A stretch of 64,000 bases of DNA from Serratia fonticola (GTDB taxonomy: Bacteria; Pseudomonadota; Gammaproteobacteria; Enterobacterales; Enterobacteriaceae). The position numbers and the translations under genes are program-made. The notes below the pieces were generated by a model, which searched no databases, was not told the origin of the DNA, and saw only the letters and a list, made by a program, of their open reading frames with translations. Of the stretch, positions 10,829-21,575 are shown in pieces; within the stretch, counting starts at the first letter, position 1, and the number at the start of each line of letters is the position of its first letter. Location: NCBI RefSeq assembly GCF_001006005.1, contig NZ_CP011254.1, positions 1,426,001 through 1,490,000 on the forward strand. The letters are read 5' to 3'.

Positions 10829-12814
10829 TTAATTTTTCTCTACCAGCACGCAAAGCGAATGCGCAACCTGGCACCAGGCGGGTAGAACCGCCCGCGAATC
10901 TTCCTGAGTGAAGGGGGCGACAACCTGCCAATCACCCTCGGGTAACGTCATCTCAACGGTCTGCTGGGTGGCGTTGATCACCATCAGCCAGCGTTGCGAC
11001 AGGCGGATCTGCAAGCAGCGATCGCCCTGTTCCCACTGTTGCGCACTGAGCGGCTGCCCCTGCGCGTTTAACCACTGCACGCTGCCGTCTCCCTCCTGCC
11101 ACCAGCGGTCTGCCTGCAAAGCAGGAATTTGCTGGCGCAAGCGGATCAGCGCGGCGGTGTATGCGGTCAGTGACTCATCCGCATTGGCCCAGTCGAGCCA
11201 GGTGGTTACGTTATCCTGACAGTAAGCATTGTTGTTGCCTTGCTGGCTATTTCCGTGCTCATCACCGGCCAGCAGCATCGGTGTCCCCTGTGCCAGAAGC
11301 AGCGTGGCAAGCAGTGCTCGCTGGCTGGCCTGGCGGCGTTGCAAAACGGTTTCGTCGGCAATCAGGCCTTCAACCCCGTGGTTACAGCTAAAGTTTTGGT
11401 CGCTGCCATCACGGTTTCCCTCTCCGTTAGGCTGGTTATGTTTCTCCTTGAAACTCACTACGTCCTGCAAGGTAAAGCCGTCGTGGGCCGTCAGCATATT
11501 GATGCTGACATAAGGCGCGCGCCCACGTTGGTTGAATACCTCGCTGGAGGCAGCAAAACGCTGGGCAAACTGACCCAGTGACAGATCGCCCCGCAGCCAG
11601 AAACGGCGGATATCGTCACGGAAATGGTCATTCCACTCAGCAAAACGGCCGGGAAACGCACCAACCTGATAGCCCCCCGGGCCAATGTCCCAGGGCTCGG
11701 CGATCAGTTTGCAGCGCCCCAGCGTATCGTCCGCCAGCATCGCCTGAAACAGCGGTGCATCGCGGTCAAACGCCGGTGTACGGCCTAACACGGTGCCAAG
11801 ATCGAAGCGGAAACCGTCGACATGGCACTCCCGAACCCAAAAGCGCAGGCAATCCATCACCCACGCCACGCCCGCTGGCTGATCCAACCGCAGCGTATTG
11901 CCACAGCCGGTGAGGTTATCGTAGCCACCGTCAGGGGTTAGCCAGTAGTAACTGGGGTTATCGATACCGCGCAGCGACAACGTTGGCCCATCCACATCCA
12001 GTTCTGCGCTGTGGTTGAACACCACGTCCAGGATCACTTCGATCCCCGCCCGGTGCAGCGCTTTCACCGCGTCGCGGAACTCACGTAGCGGCGTCGTCCC
12101 GGTGCTCAAACTGCTGTAACGGTTGTCTGGCGCGAAAGGAGCCAGCACGTTGTATCCCCAGTAATTGATCAGCCCCAGGCGCTGCAAACGCGGCTCCGTG
12201 GTGTGCTGCTGCACTGGCAAAAGCTCCAGCGCCGTGATCCCCAACCGCTTGAAGTAGGCAATCATCGCCGGGTGGCCAAGGGCGGCAAAGCTGCCACGCA
12301 ATACGGCCGGGATCTCCGGGTGCGTTAACGTCAGCCCCCGGACGTGGGCTTCGTAGATCACCGTTTTGCCCCAAGGGGTGGCTGGCGGACGATCGTCTTG
12401 CCAATCGTAGCTTTCGTCGATCACTACGCATTTGGGCATCAACGGGGCGCTGTCTTGCTGGTCCGGTTGATCGTACCCCCCGTGCAAATGCACATGGTCG
12501 CCAACCGGCCCCTCGACTGCCCGCGCAGCTGGATCGAGCAACAGCTTGTTAGCGTTAAAGCGCAACCCAAGATGCGGCTCAAACGGGCCATGCACCCGAA
12601 AACCATAACGCTGCCCCAACTCGCCTCCTGGCAGATATCCATGCCAGATATCACCGCTGCGGGCAGGCAACGGCAGGCGTGTTTCACGATATTGCGCATC
12701 GAACAGGCACAGCTCAACCTGCGTGGCATGCGCAGAAAACAGGGTAAAGTTGATGCCATTACCGTCGTAATAAGCCCCTAAAGGCGCGGCAAGACCCGGC
12801 GTCAGCTCTACCAT
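10829..12814 (-). CDS. glgX: Glycogen debranching enzyme GlgX
   Basis: A 661-residue GH13 isoamylase-type debranching enzyme. It hydrolyses alpha-1,6 links of the limit dextrins left by GlgP. The N-terminal CBM48 region (to about 120) is followed by a TIM barrel with catalytic Asp in [13 protein letters not shown] (near 335) and Glu in [12 protein letters not shown] (near 370). ATG at 12814 overlaps the glgB stop codon by one base (TGATG), arguing for translational coupling; a TTG one codon upstream is less likely. Confidence 0.96.
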   Translation of the reverse strand: MVELTPGLAAPLGAYYDGNGINFTLFSAHATQVELCLFDAQYRETRLPLPARSGDIWHGYLPGGELGQRYGFRVHGPFEPHLGLRFNANKLLLDPAARAVEGPVGDHVHLHGGYDQPDQQDSAPLMPKCVVIDESYDWQDDRPPATPWGKTVIYEAHVRGLTLTHPEIPAVLRGSFAALGHPAMIAYFKRLGITALELLPVQQHTTEPRLQRLGLINYWGYNVLAPFAPDNRYSSLSTGTTPLREFRDAVKALHRAGIEVILDVVFNHSAELDVDGPTLSLRGIDNPSYYWLTPDGGYDNLTGCGNTLRLDQPAGVAWVMDCLRFWVRECHVDGFRFDLGTVLGRTPAFDRDAPLFQAMLADDTLGRCKLIAEPWDIGPGGYQVGAFPGRFAEWNDHFRDDIRRFWLRGDLSLGQFAQRFAASSEVFNQRGRAPYVSINMLTAHDGFTLQDVVSFKEKHNQPNGEGNRDGSDQNFSCNHGVEGLIADETVLQRRQASQRALLATLLLAQGTPMLLAGDEHGNSQQGNNNAYCQDNVTTWLDWANADESLTAYTAALIRLRQQIPALQADRWWQEGDGSVQWLNAQGQPLSAQQWEQGDRCLQIRLSQRWLMVINATQQTVEMTLPEGDWQVVAPFTQEDSRAVLPAWCQVAHSLCVLVEKN

Positions 12815-14997
12815 CAAGCCTCCCGCCGTAGATAAACCGTGGCCAGCGGTGGCACCATCACGCTGATCGAATGTTCACGACCGTGGCTGCCGATCGGCTG
12901 CGAAATCACCCTCCCCTGATTACCCGCGTTGCTGCCGTGATAATGGTGCGAATCGGTATTGAGGATCTCCTGATATTCGCCAGCGCGCGCAATGCCGATG
13001 CGGTAATGAGGGCGCGGCACCGGAGTAAAGTTGCTGATGGCTATCAGCTCATTGCCCTGCGAATCGTAGCGTGCGAAAGCAAATACCGAGTTTTCGTGAT
13101 CGTCGACCACCAGCCATTCAAAGCCGTCTGGACGATAATCGCGCTCATACAGCGGCGCATTCTCCTGGTAGCAGTGGTTGAGATCGCGTACCAGCCGTTG
13201 CACACCGTGGTGCCAACCGTCCAATCCATCCAACAGATGCCAGTCCAGGCTGTTATCGAAATTCCACTCACGCCCTTGAGCAAATTCGCTGCCCATAAAC
13301 AGCAGTTTTTTGCCCGGGTGCGCCCACATAAAACCGTAATAGGCCCGCAGGTTGGCGAATTTCTGCCAGGCATCTCCCGGCATCCGATCCAGCACGGAGC
13401 CTTTGCCATGCACCACTTCATCGTGAGAGATCGGCAGCACGAAGTTTTCGGTATAGGCGTAGAGCATGCCGAAGGTCATCAGGTTGTGATGGTATTTACG
13501 GTGCACCGGATCGCACTTCATATAATCCAGCGTGTCGTGCATCCAACCGAGATCCCACTTGTAGTGGAAGCCTAAGCCGTTGGCATCCGGCGGCAGCGTA
13601 ACCCCCGGATAATCGGTGGATTCCTCCGCCAGCGTTACCGCCCCTGGCCGCTCTTTGCCCAGCGTCTGGTTGGTGTAACGCAGGAAGGAGATCGCTTCCA
13701 GGTTCTCATTGCCGCCATAGTAGTTTGGCACCCACTCACCGTCAGCGCGGCTGTAATCACGGTAAATCATCGACGCCACCGCATCGACGCGCAGGGCATC
13801 GATACCAAAGCGCTCCAGCCAGTAAAACGCATTGCCCGCCAGGTAGTTACGCACCTCGTGGCGGCCATAGTTGTAGATCAGCGTGTTCCAATCCTGGTGG
13901 AACCCTTCGCGAGGATCGGCATATTCATACAGCGCGGAGCCGTCGAAGTTGGCCAGGCCATGGGCATCGCTAGGGAAATGCCCCGGTACCCAATCCAGGA
14001 TCACGTTGATCCCGGCATCATGAGCCGCGGCGACAAAAGCCTTGAACTCCGCTGGCGTACCAAAACGACGGGTTGGCGCATACATTCCCAACGGCTGATA
14101 GCCCCAGCTGCCGTCGAACGGATGCTCGTTGATCGGCAACAGTTCAATATGGGTGAAGCCCATATATTTAACGTAGGGGATCAGTTGCTCGGCCAGTTCT
14201 TGATAGCTGAGCCAGAAATTATTGTCGGTATGGCGACGCCAGGATCCCAGGTGCACTTCATAGATGGAAATCGGGCGGTCAAAGTCATTGGCCCGCTGCC
14301 TTTCCGGCGTGTTTTCCACCACAGCAGGCAACGGTGTGATCAACGAGGCCGTTTCTGGCCGCATCTGCGCTTCGAAAGCGTAAGGATCGGCTTTCAACTG
14401 CACGTTGCCGTAACAATCGATAATCTCGTATTTATACAGCTGCCCGGCCTTCACGCCCGGTAAAAACAGCTCCCAAATCCCGTTCTCTCTACGCAGGCGC
14501 ATGGGATGACGCCGTCCATCCCAAAAGTTGAACTCCCCCACTACCGACACGCGCTGGGCATTCGGTGCCCAAACGGCAAAGCTGACCCCATCCACATTAT
14601 CCAACGAGCCAGGATGCGCCCCCAGCCGCTCATAAGGCCGCAGATGGGTGCCTTCGGCCAGCAGCCAGCTGTCAATATCCTGCAGCAGGGTGCCAAAACG
14701 GTAAGGGTCTTCGAGCAGTTGTTGATGGTCGCGCCAGCTGACTTCAAGCTGATAGCGGAAAGGGGTTTTACGACGCGGTACGAGAGCGCTGAAAAAACCA
14801 CGAGCGTCATCGCAATTGAGCTGAACCAGGCGGTTACCGGTTTTACTCTCTACCAGCCACACGGTACCGGCATCCGGCAACAGCGCACAAATCTGTAGTC
14901 CGTTTTCGGTTACATGCATGCCGAGCAAGGAAAAGGGATCGGCATAGTGACCGGAGATAAGCTGATTGATCACGTCACGTTCGGGAAGTACAGGCAT
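12814..14997 (-). CDS. glgB: 1,4-alpha-glucan branching enzyme GlgB
   Basis: A 727-residue branching enzyme that cuts alpha-1,4 chains and re-attaches them by alpha-1,6 bonds. Two N-terminal beta-sandwich domains (to about 220) precede the GH13 barrel. The nucleophile Asp is in [20 protein letters not shown] near residue 400-415, the acid/base Glu in [13 protein letters not shown] near 458, and the transition-state Asp in [13 protein letters not shown] near 526. It is the first gene of glgBXCAP; its promoter must lie in 14998-15100. Confidence 0.97.
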   Translation of the reverse strand: MPVLPERDVINQLISGHYADPFSLLGMHVTENGLQICALLPDAGTVWLVESKTGNRLVQLNCDDARGFFSALVPRRKTPFRYQLEVSWRDHQQLLEDPYRFGTLLQDIDSWLLAEGTHLRPYERLGAHPGSLDNVDGVSFAVWAPNAQRVSVVGEFNFWDGRRHPMRLRRENGIWELFLPGVKAGQLYKYEIIDCYGNVQLKADPYAFEAQMRPETASLITPLPAVVENTPERQRANDFDRPISIYEVHLGSWRRHTDNNFWLSYQELAEQLIPYVKYMGFTHIELLPINEHPFDGSWGYQPLGMYAPTRRFGTPAEFKAFVAAAHDAGINVILDWVPGHFPSDAHGLANFDGSALYEYADPREGFHQDWNTLIYNYGRHEVRNYLAGNAFYWLERFGIDALRVDAVASMIYRDYSRADGEWVPNYYGGNENLEAISFLRYTNQTLGKERPGAVTLAEESTDYPGVTLPPDANGLGFHYKWDLGWMHDTLDYMKCDPVHRKYHHNLMTFGMLYAYTENFVLPISHDEVVHGKGSVLDRMPGDAWQKFANLRAYYGFMWAHPGKKLLFMGSEFAQGREWNFDNSLDWHLLDGLDGWHHGVQRLVRDLNHCYQENAPLYERDYRPDGFEWLVVDDHENSVFAFARYDSQGNELIAISNFTPVPRPHYRIGIARAGEYQEILNTDSHHYHGSNAGNQGRVISQPIGSHGREHSISVMVPPLATVYLRREA

Positions 14998-15623
14998 AGC
15001 ATTCTTCCTTTGATTAAGAGCATGACTTTTAAAAGGCTACACTGAACAAAAAGCAGCCGTTGCACCTATCATGCAATTCATTTGCTACCTAAAGCGTGAT
15101 TTCAGTCGGTTATTGATTAATCGATCGCCTTCATGCTCGCAGTTTCGCTCTTTATGCTTAATTTTCAGGCGAATTTTCACCATTGATGGAAAACTTTTCA
15201 TCCACCTAATAAGCATAGCCATGTCTGCTAAAAACACGGTGGCATTACCAAGGAAAATTTTTAGCCGAAAAACCGGCGGAGCGGGCAACCTTCGCTGGCT
15301 ACGTCTGATATACGACAGGCGTGACGTCACCTTGCCTCTATCGCCTTTACTGCGTCAGCAATCGAGACCAAAAATGTGGAAAACAGTGCATTGGGGGGCT
15401 GAAAGAGATCAGCCTTGAGGAAGTTCAAGGTTATAGCAGTAACGTGCAGTGTTGGGGCTCACCGAACGTCAGATCAAACAACGCTCCAGCCCTTTCACAG
15501 GGCTGCATATCCCCCAACTCAGTAAAAACACCTAGCCAAGTAGGTAATCAAGACAATAGATTGCTTCAATGACACCCTCTATTCTCTTTGTTACACCAAA
15601 GGTCTATTCAGGAGCAAACCAAG
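14998..15623. other. Non-coding gap between glgB and the GlcG-like gene
   Basis: About 620 bases with no gene I can support. ORFs here have no convincing ribosome site or family resemblance. A short hairpin (AGCCCT/AGGGCT, 15488-15504) lies about 120 bases before the next gene but has no T-run. The part next to 14997 should hold the glgB promoter; I cannot assign its boxes. Confidence 0.5.
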
Positions 15624-16109
15624 ATGAAACGTATAATCTCATGCGCCATTTTATTTAGCAGTGTGCTGTCATTCACCAGTGCAGCCAGTGGCATTCTGAC
15701 CGAAAAGAATCTCTCCCTCGAATTGGCTGATAAGTTGGCGCAAAGTGCTATCCAGGCCTGTAGCGCCAATAACTACAATGTTGCCGTTACCGTTGTAGAC
15801 CGCGCCGGCATTCCTCTGGTTATCAAGAAGATGGATAACGCAGGTCCTCATACGGTGGAAGCCAGCCGGATGAAAGCATTTACCGCGCTGACCACCAAAA
15901 ACCCCACCGAAAATGTGATGAAAAATGCCCAGACCAACGCCGGGGCAGAAAATCTGCGTGATATCCCTGGATTTTTATTGCTGGCCGGTGGCGTACCGGT
16001 GAAAAGCGGTGAAGAAGTCGTTGGCGCTATTGGTGTAGGCGGCGCACCGGGTGGACACCTTGATCAGCAATGCGCACTTACCGCATTAGAAAAGGTGCTG
16101 ACGAAATAA
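15624..16109 (+). CDS. Exported GlcG/HbpS-family protein
   Basis: A 161-residue protein with a signal peptide (MKRIISCAILFSSVLSFTSA) and then one GlcG/HbpS-type domain (Pfam Haem_degrading family). Family marks are NVAVTVVDRAGIPLVIKKMD (about residues 49-68), the ASRMKAFTA helix, LLLAGGVPV and GAIGVGGAPGGHLDQQCA near the C-terminus. Some relatives bind heme; others sit in glycolate operons with unknown role. Longer reading from 15588 is possible, but ATG 15624 has AGGAG nine bases upstream and starts a clean signal peptide. It has no operon partner. Periplasmic location is inferred. Confidence 0.85.
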   Translation: MKRIISCAILFSSVLSFTSAASGILTEKNLSLELADKLAQSAIQACSANNYNVAVTVVDRAGIPLVIKKMDNAGPHTVEASRMKAFTALTTKNPTENVMKNAQTNAGAENLRDIPGFLLLAGGVPVKSGEEVVGAIGVGGAPGGHLDQQCALTALEKVLTK

Positions 16110-16255
16110 CACGGCGGGCTTGAATCGGTACGCTGTTTCAATGACATACCGCCAGGCAGATGCCACACAGCCCCGCATTACGTTGCCCCCTATCGACGTC
16201 CCCAAAGTACGGCCTTGGGGATAACCTAAATGTGCGTTTTAGTCATGCTATCCAC

Positions 16256-16282
16256 ATAAAAAAGCCCGCTTTTCAGCGGGCT
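16256..16282 (-). terminator. Rho-independent terminator of asd
   Basis: Read on the minus strand: an 8-bp stem AGCCCGCT/AGCGGGCT with a 4-base loop followed by a run of six T residues, about 50 bases after the asd stop codon. Confidence 0.85.
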
Positions 16283-16332
16283 ATCGGGATTTTTGCAGCT
16301 TAGTGATCCTTCATGCCACGCAACTCAATATC

Positions 16333-17439
16333 CTACAGCAGGATACGCAGCATGCGACGCAGCGGTTCGGCCGCGCCCCACAACAGCTGATCGCCAACGG
16401 TGAAGGCAGAGAGGTATTCCGGCCCCATATTCAGCTTGCGCAGACGGCCAACTGGCGTGTTCAAAGTACCGGTTACGGCAGCAGGCGTCAGCTCACGCAT
16501 GGTCAGTTCGCGGTCGTTCGGGATCACCCGTACCCAGTCGTTGTGCGTGGCCAGCAGTTGCTCGATTTCTGGCAGAGGGATGTCTTTTTTCAGCTTCAGA
16601 GTAAATGCCTGGCTGTGACAGCGTAGAGCACCAACGCGCACGCACAAACCATCAACTGGGATAATGCTTGAGGTGCTGAGGATCTTGTTGGTTTCCGCCT
16701 GGCCTTTCCACTCTTCGCGGCTTTGGCCGTTATCCAGTTGCTTGTCGATCCAAGGGATCAGGCTGCCCGCCAGAGGAACGCCAAAGTTATCGGTTGGCAG
16801 CTTACCGGAACGGGTGGCCTCCGTGACTTTACGTTCGATGTCCAGGATCGCCGAGGCCGGATTCTGCAACTCCTTCGCCACATCCGCATGCAGCATGCCC
16901 ATCTGGGTCAACAGCTCACGCATATGACGCGCACCACCGCCAGAGGCAGCCTGATAGGTGGCAACAGAGGCCCACTCCACCAAGTCGTTGGCAAACAGAC
17001 CGCCCAGCGACATCAGCATCAGGCTGACGGTGCAGTTACCGCCAACAAAGGTCTTGATACCTTTGTTCAGCCCTTCCTGGATCACCGCATGGTTGACCGG
17101 GTCGAGGATGATAATCGCATCATCTTTCATACGTAGAGAAGAGGCCGCATCGATCCAATAGCCCTGCCAGCCGGTAGCCCGCAGCTTTGGATAGATTTCA
17201 TTGGTGTAATCGCCGCCCTGGCAGGTAATAATAATATCGAGCGCGCTTAATGCTTCGACATCATACGCATCTTGCAGCGTACCTTGCTGCTGGCCACCGA
17301 AAGCCGGGGCGGCAGCACCGAGCTGTGAAGTGGAGAAGAATACCGGGCGAATGGCGTCAAAATCGCGCTCTTCAGTCATGCGCTGCATGAGAACCGAGCC
17401 GACCATACCACGCCAACCAATGAAACCAACGTTTTTCAT
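16333..17439 (-). CDS. asd: Aspartate-semialdehyde dehydrogenase
   Basis: A 368-residue enzyme that reduces beta-aspartyl phosphate to aspartate semialdehyde with NADPH, feeding lysine, threonine, methionine and diaminopimelate synthesis. The N-terminal nucleotide motif is [17 protein letters not shown] (residues about 5-21). The active-site cysteine is in [17 protein letters not shown] near 136. The start has GGCAGGAC upstream on the minus strand. Position between glgB and yhgN matches E. coli. Confidence 0.97.
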   Translation of the reverse strand: MKNVGFIGWRGMVGSVLMQRMTEERDFDAIRPVFFSTSQLGAAAPAFGGQQQGTLQDAYDVEALSALDIIITCQGGDYTNEIYPKLRATGWQGYWIDAASSLRMKDDAIIILDPVNHAVIQEGLNKGIKTFVGGNCTVSLMLMSLGGLFANDLVEWASVATYQAASGGGARHMRELLTQMGMLHADVAKELQNPASAILDIERKVTEATRSGKLPTDNFGVPLAGSLIPWIDKQLDNGQSREEWKGQAETNKILSTSSIIPVDGLCVRVGALRCHSQAFTLKLKKDIPLPEIEQLLATHNDWVRVIPNDRELTMRELTPAAVTGTLNTPVGRLRKLNMGPEYLSAFTVGDQLLWGAAEPLRRMLRILL

Positions 17440-17641
17440 ATTTACTGTCCTGCCTTGGAGGATGACTATGCTCTATACCCTTTCAGGAAGGATATGAGAT
17501 AGAGTTAAGTTATATGTTGTGTGCAATATCTACCCACCTTACAAAATGTCGGCGCGAGCGCAAAGTGAATTTATTCGATAAACGGGCATTTCTCAGCAAT
17601 GCTGCTTATACCCGCCGTTTTTTCTGATTTTGAGGCCTTAG

Positions 17642-18235
17642 ATGACAGAAATGATTGCGGCAACGGTGTTGCTGTTTTTAATTATGGATCCGCTGGGTAA
17701 CCTGCCGATTTTCATGTCGGTGCTGAAACACCTGGAACCGCGCCGTCGCCGGGCGGTGGTGATCCGCGAGTTGCTGATAGCCTTGGTATTGATGCTGATC
17801 TTCCTGTTCGCGGGCGAACATATTTTGGCGTTCCTTAACCTGCGCACCGAAACCGTGTCGATCTCCGGCGGGATTATCCTGTTCCTGATCGCCATCAAGA
17901 TGATTTTCCCTTCGCAGGAGGGCAGCGGTAGCGATCTTTCCGCCGGAGAGGAGCCTTTCCTGGTGCCGCTCGCCATTCCGTTAGTGGCCGGGCCGTCGAT
18001 TCTGGCAACCTTGATGTTGCTTTCACACCAGTACCCCAACCAGATTTCGCATCTGGTAGTGGCCTTGCTGATTGCCTGGGGATTGTCGGCGGCGATCCTG
18101 CTGATGTCGAACGTGTTCCTACGCTTACTGGGTAGCAAAGGGGTGAGTGCACTGGAACGACTGATGGGGTTGATTCTGGTGATGCTGTCCACCCAGATGT
18201 TCCTGGACGGCGTTCGGGCCTATCTGAACCTTTAG
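17642..18235 (+). CDS. yhgN: MarC-family inner-membrane protein YhgN
   Basis: A 197-residue MarC/UPF0056 protein with six predicted membrane segments. The family motif MDPLGNLPIFMSV is at residues about 15-27 and FLVPLAIPLVAGPSILATLM lies near 103-122. The family has been named after the mar locus but its transport function is not established. It is divergent from asd and convergent with the gluconate permease gene, as in E. coli. Confidence 0.93.
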   Translation: MTEMIAATVLLFLIMDPLGNLPIFMSVLKHLEPRRRRAVVIRELLIALVLMLIFLFAGEHILAFLNLRTETVSISGGIILFLIAIKMIFPSQEGSGSDLSAGEEPFLVPLAIPLVAGPSILATLMLLSHQYPNQISHLVVALLIAWGLSAAILLMSNVFLRLLGSKGVSALERLMGLILVMLSTQMFLDGVRAYLNL

Positions 18236-18241
18236 CAGTCA

Positions 18242-18266
18242 GGGCGCAGCAGAGATTGCTGCGCCC
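18242..18266. terminator. Bidirectional hairpin between yhgN and gntT
   Basis: Perfect 10-bp inverted repeat GGGCGCAGCA/TGCTGCGCCC with a 5-base loop between convergent genes; no strong T-run on either side. Confidence 0.6.
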
Positions 18267-18278
18267 CACCTTTGAGAC

Positions 18279-19595
18279 TTAAACCACCATCGCCAACAGC
18301 AGACAGCCAATCAGGCCACAGACTGAAATGATGGTTTCCAACACGGACCAGGACCTGATGGTTTCCATAATGGTCAGGTTGAAATACTCCTTGAACAGCC
18401 AGAAGCCTGGGTCGTTAACGTGAGAGAAAATCACGCTGCCTGAACCGACGGCGATAACCATCAGTTCCGGGCTGGCCCCGGTGGTGGCAATCAGCGGAGC
18501 CACAATGCCCCCGGCGGTGATCGCCGCTACGGTCGCGGAACCCAGTGCGATACGCAGCACTGCGGCAATTGACCAGGCCATCAGGATCGGTGACACGTCG
18601 CTGCCATGCATGATGCCTGCGATGTATTGCTCAATGCCGCTGTCCACCAGCACCTGTTTGAACGCCCCGCCACCGCCGATGATTAACAGCATCATGGCGA
18701 TGATTTTGATGGAGTCGCTGACGGTGCCCATCACTTCGTCCATGGTGCGGCCACGGTTCAGGCCGAAGGTAAAGATGGCGATCAGCACCGCGATCAGCGT
18801 TGCCATTACCGGGTCACCAAAGAACTCGGCGTAAGACAGGAACGGGTGGCCTTTAGGCAACACCATTTCCGCCACGGCACGCAACGCCATCAGGATCACC
18901 GGCACCAGTGCAGTCGCTACGCTGACGCCAAACCCTGGCATCTCTTCTTCGGTAAAGGTTTTTGGGTTGTATAAACCGACCGGAACCGGCTTATCGATGC
19001 CTTTCAGGAAGCGGGCATAGACCGGGCCTGCCAGGATCACGGTTGGGATTGCCAGCAAGGTGCCATACAGCAGGGTTTTACCCATGTCCGCATGGAAAAT
19101 GGTAGCAATGGCCGTTGGGCCTGGGTGCGGCGGCAGAAAACCGTGGGTAACGGACAGCGCCGCAGCCATCGGCACACCGACATACAGCAGCGGGATACGC
19201 GCAGAGGCAGCAATGGTAAACACCAAAGGCAGTAACAGCACGAAGCCCACTTCGTAGAACAAAGCAAAACCGACGGTAAAACCGGTCAGCACGATGGCCC
19301 ATTGGATATGCTGTTTACCGAACTTGTCGATCAGTGTGGTAGCAATCCGCTGTGCACCGCCACAGTCCGCCAGCAGTTTACCGAGCATGGCACCAAAGCC
19401 CATGATCAGCGCCAGACCGCCCAGCGTTCCGCCCACGCCGGCCTTGATGGAACCAATTACTTTGTCTACCGGCATTCCCTGCATGATACCAACCGCCAGA
19501 GCGACCAGAATCAGCGAGATAAAGCCGTTCAGCTTAAAGCGGATCATCAGCAGCAGTAGCATGGCTACGCCGATGGCAACAATCACTAGTGGCAT
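18279..19595 (-). CDS. gntT: Gluconate permease, GntT type
   Basis: A 438-residue GntP-family H+/gluconate symporter with about 12-14 membrane segments. It begins MPLVIVAIGVAMLLLLMIRF and contains GFLPPHPGPTAIATIFHADM and GSATVAAITAGGI. From my recollection it matches E. coli high-affinity GntT closely along its length (also 438 residues) and is clearly less like GntU, although E. coli carries gntU at this chromosomal position. It is divergent from the gluconokinase gene across a GntR-type palindrome, suggesting shared control. Confidence 0.92.
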   Translation of the reverse strand: MPLVIVAIGVAMLLLLMIRFKLNGFISLILVALAVGIMQGMPVDKVIGSIKAGVGGTLGGLALIMGFGAMLGKLLADCGGAQRIATTLIDKFGKQHIQWAIVLTGFTVGFALFYEVGFVLLLPLVFTIAASARIPLLYVGVPMAAALSVTHGFLPPHPGPTAIATIFHADMGKTLLYGTLLAIPTVILAGPVYARFLKGIDKPVPVGLYNPKTFTEEEMPGFGVSVATALVPVILMALRAVAEMVLPKGHPFLSYAEFFGDPVMATLIAVLIAIFTFGLNRGRTMDEVMGTVSDSIKIIAMMLLIIGGGGAFKQVLVDSGIEQYIAGIMHGSDVSPILMAWSIAAVLRIALGSATVAAITAGGIVAPLIATTGASPELMVIAVGSGSVIFSHVNDPGFWLFKEYFNLTIMETIRSWSVLETIISVCGLIGCLLLAMVV

Positions 19596-19812
19596 AATTT
19601 TTCTCCAACCCTTTTATCACTTGGCCTCTTTACGCAACGGCAGCGAAAGAAGGTGCTTTGTTTTATTGTACGACCTTATCCTGGTGGTCTAAGTAGGCAG
19701 CTGAGTACAGTGGTATAGCCAATGGATGCAGATTGCAGCCCGCCACGTGGCGACATGAAACGCCGGGCGAGTTCCCTGTTCTATGCTGTGTGATGACAAT
19801 CACATCTCCATT

Positions 19813-19840
19813 TGTTACCCGTATCATGATACCGGTAACA
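19813..19840. promoter_or_regulatory. GntR-type operator between gntT and gluconokinase
   Basis: A 28-base near-perfect palindrome: left arm TGTTACCCGTATCA, right arm TGATACCGGTAACA, one mismatched pair. The TGTTACC/GGTAACA arms resemble GntR/IdnR-type operators of E. coli. It sits about 60 bases before the kinase start in the divergent gap. Assignment to GntR is by similarity and by the adjacent gntR gene. Confidence 0.75.
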
Positions 19841-19901
19841 TGATAAGATCCGGAACCAGGTAACCCAGCAAAATTCGCATTCTGAGATAGAGATCAAACT
19901 T

Positions 19902-20408
19902 ATGGCGGGAAAAAGCATCATCCTGATGGGCGTCTCCGGCAGCGGCAAATCCACGATTGGCGCGGCAGTAGCACGGGAAATCAAGGCAAAATTTATCGAT
20001 GGCGACGATCTGCATCCACGCGCCAATATCCAGAAGATGGCCAGCGGCCAGCCGCTGAATGACGAGGACCGCGCGCCCTGGCTGCAACGCCTCAACGACG
20101 CGGCGTACAGCCTGAATCACAAGAACGAGAGCGGGATTATTGTCTGCTCGGCGCTCAAGCGCCGCTACCGCGATCTGCTACGCAAAGACAATGACAATAT
20201 GGTGTTTATCTATCTGAAAGGCAGCTTCGAGGTGATCCTGGCCCGTCTGCAAGCGCGCTCCGGGCATTTTATGCCCACCGAGCTGCTAAAAAGTCAGTTT
20301 GAAGCATTAGAAGAGCCCGGGGCCGACGAAAAAGATGTGATTTGCGTGGATATCGATACCGACGTTGAAGGCGTAGTTGGCCGCTGTGTTGCAGCGCTAA
20401 AGCAATAA
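19902..20408 (+). CDS. Gluconokinase
   Basis: A 168-residue P-loop kinase that converts gluconate to 6-phosphogluconate. The Walker A is GVSGSGKS (residues about 10-17), followed by FIDGDDLHP and GHFMPTELLKSQFEALEEP. It occupies the gntK position next to gntR. Several stretches (the MAGKSIILMGVSG start, KFIDGDDLHP, GHFMP..LLKSQFEALE) look more like E. coli IdnK than GntK, so I leave the symbol open between gntK and idnK. Enzyme function is secure. Confidence 0.92.
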   Translation: MAGKSIILMGVSGSGKSTIGAAVAREIKAKFIDGDDLHPRANIQKMASGQPLNDEDRAPWLQRLNDAAYSLNHKNESGIIVCSALKRRYRDLLRKDNDNMVFIYLKGSFEVILARLQARSGHFMPTELLKSQFEALEEPGADEKDVICVDIDTDVEGVVGRCVAALKQ

Positions 20409-20444
20409 GTTAGCCGTGCTGGGCGCTGGCTGTTGCGCCCAGGT

Positions 20445-21440
20445 TCAGATGCTGCCACCGGGTGCCACGGTGAAGCCCACGTCCACCATACGTGGGGAAA
20501 CAACTTCTCCACGCAGCCGTGCCAACAGGCGCTCAGCGGCGATCTGGCCCATATGCTCACGCGGCGTCAGCACACTCGCCAGTTTTGGCACCATCACCTG
20601 GCCGATATCGTGGCCGTGGAAACCGGCAATCGCCATATCCTGCGGGATAGATAGCCCCTGGCGCTGGCACTCGAATGCTGCACCGATCGCCAGGTCATCG
20701 TTGGTACAAAAGATACTGTCAACCTGCGGATAATCGCGCTGTGCCTCGCGCAACATCTCACCACCGGCCGAATAGGAAGAAGAACGTGCGGTCATGATGC
20801 TGTAGGCTTCAAGACCAGACTCACGCATAGCCTGTTCGTAGCCTTGCTGTTTGATAATGGTGCGTTCATCCTGACGCGCGCCAAAGTACACCACATGACG
20901 ATGGCCGCGAGCGATGATCTGCTGGGTCATTTGGCGGGCCGCTTCAAAGTTGTTGAACCCGACCGCCAGATCGATACAGGGTGAGACACAGTCCATCAAC
21001 TCCACCACCGGGATGCCTGCAACTTCAATCATCTTCAGGGTACGTGCGGTATGGTGGCGTTCGGACAGGATCAAACCATCGATGTTATAAGAAAACAGCG
21101 ACGTCAGACGCTCTTCCTCACGCTCCGGCAGATAGCCATAGTGCGCCAGCATGGTTTGATAGTTGTGTGCATCGGTAACGCTTTCGATACCCCGCAACAC
21201 TTCGGCAAATACCTGGTTGGTCAGCGACGGCAGCAACACGCCGATCGCCCGGCTGGTCGCATTGGAAAGGATATCCGGGGCACGATTGGGAATGTAGCCA
21301 AGTTCGTCCAGCGCTACCGCAATTTTTTGCTGTAAAGCGGCAGAAACCTGATCGGGATTGCGCAAATAGCGGCTCACCGTCATTTTGGTGACGCCAACCT
21401 GATCTGCAACATCTTGAAGCACCGGCCGTTTTTTCTTCAT
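20445..21440 (-). CDS. gntR: LacI-family gluconate repressor GntR
   Basis: A 331-residue LacI-family repressor, matching E. coli GntR in length and in most of its sequence. The HTH and hinge are VLQDVADQVGVTKMTVSRYL (residues about 7-26); the periplasmic-binding-like effector domain has FCTNDDLAIGAAFECQ and GFHGHDIGQVM. A longer in-frame ORF to 21551 exists, but ATG 21440 begins the conserved MKKKRPVLQD. It should be released from DNA by gluconate and act on the palindrome at 19813. Confidence 0.96.
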   Translation of the reverse strand: MKKKRPVLQDVADQVGVTKMTVSRYLRNPDQVSAALQQKIAVALDELGYIPNRAPDILSNATSRAIGVLLPSLTNQVFAEVLRGIESVTDAHNYQTMLAHYGYLPEREEERLTSLFSYNIDGLILSERHHTARTLKMIEVAGIPVVELMDCVSPCIDLAVGFNNFEAARQMTQQIIARGHRHVVYFGARQDERTIIKQQGYEQAMRESGLEAYSIMTARSSSYSAGGEMLREAQRDYPQVDSIFCTNDDLAIGAAFECQRQGLSIPQDMAIAGFHGHDIGQVMVPKLASVLTPREHMGQIAAERLLARLRGEVVSPRMVDVGFTVAPGGSI

Positions 21441-21529
21441 TATCACTGAACTGGCTAACCGTGAATGGGCGGCCATTTTAGCAAATAAAACGCCTTTCCG
21501 ATATTGTTGGTTATCCGGCCAGCAGACAC

Positions 21530-21559
21530 AAAAAAGGGCCCGATATTGCACCGAGCCCT
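21530..21559 (-). terminator. Rho-independent terminator of yhhW
   Basis: Minus-strand hairpin AGGGCTCG/CGGGCCCT (one G-U pair) with a 9-base loop, followed by six T residues, directly after the yhhW stop codon. Confidence 0.8.
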
Positions 21560-21575
21560 CGCCATTACTCTGTCA

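Noticed and set aside
15071..15418. 115-codon ORF upstream of the GlcG-like gene
   Set aside because: No ribosome site, no domain, and many rare basic/aromatic runs typical of a chance frame in AT-rich DNA.
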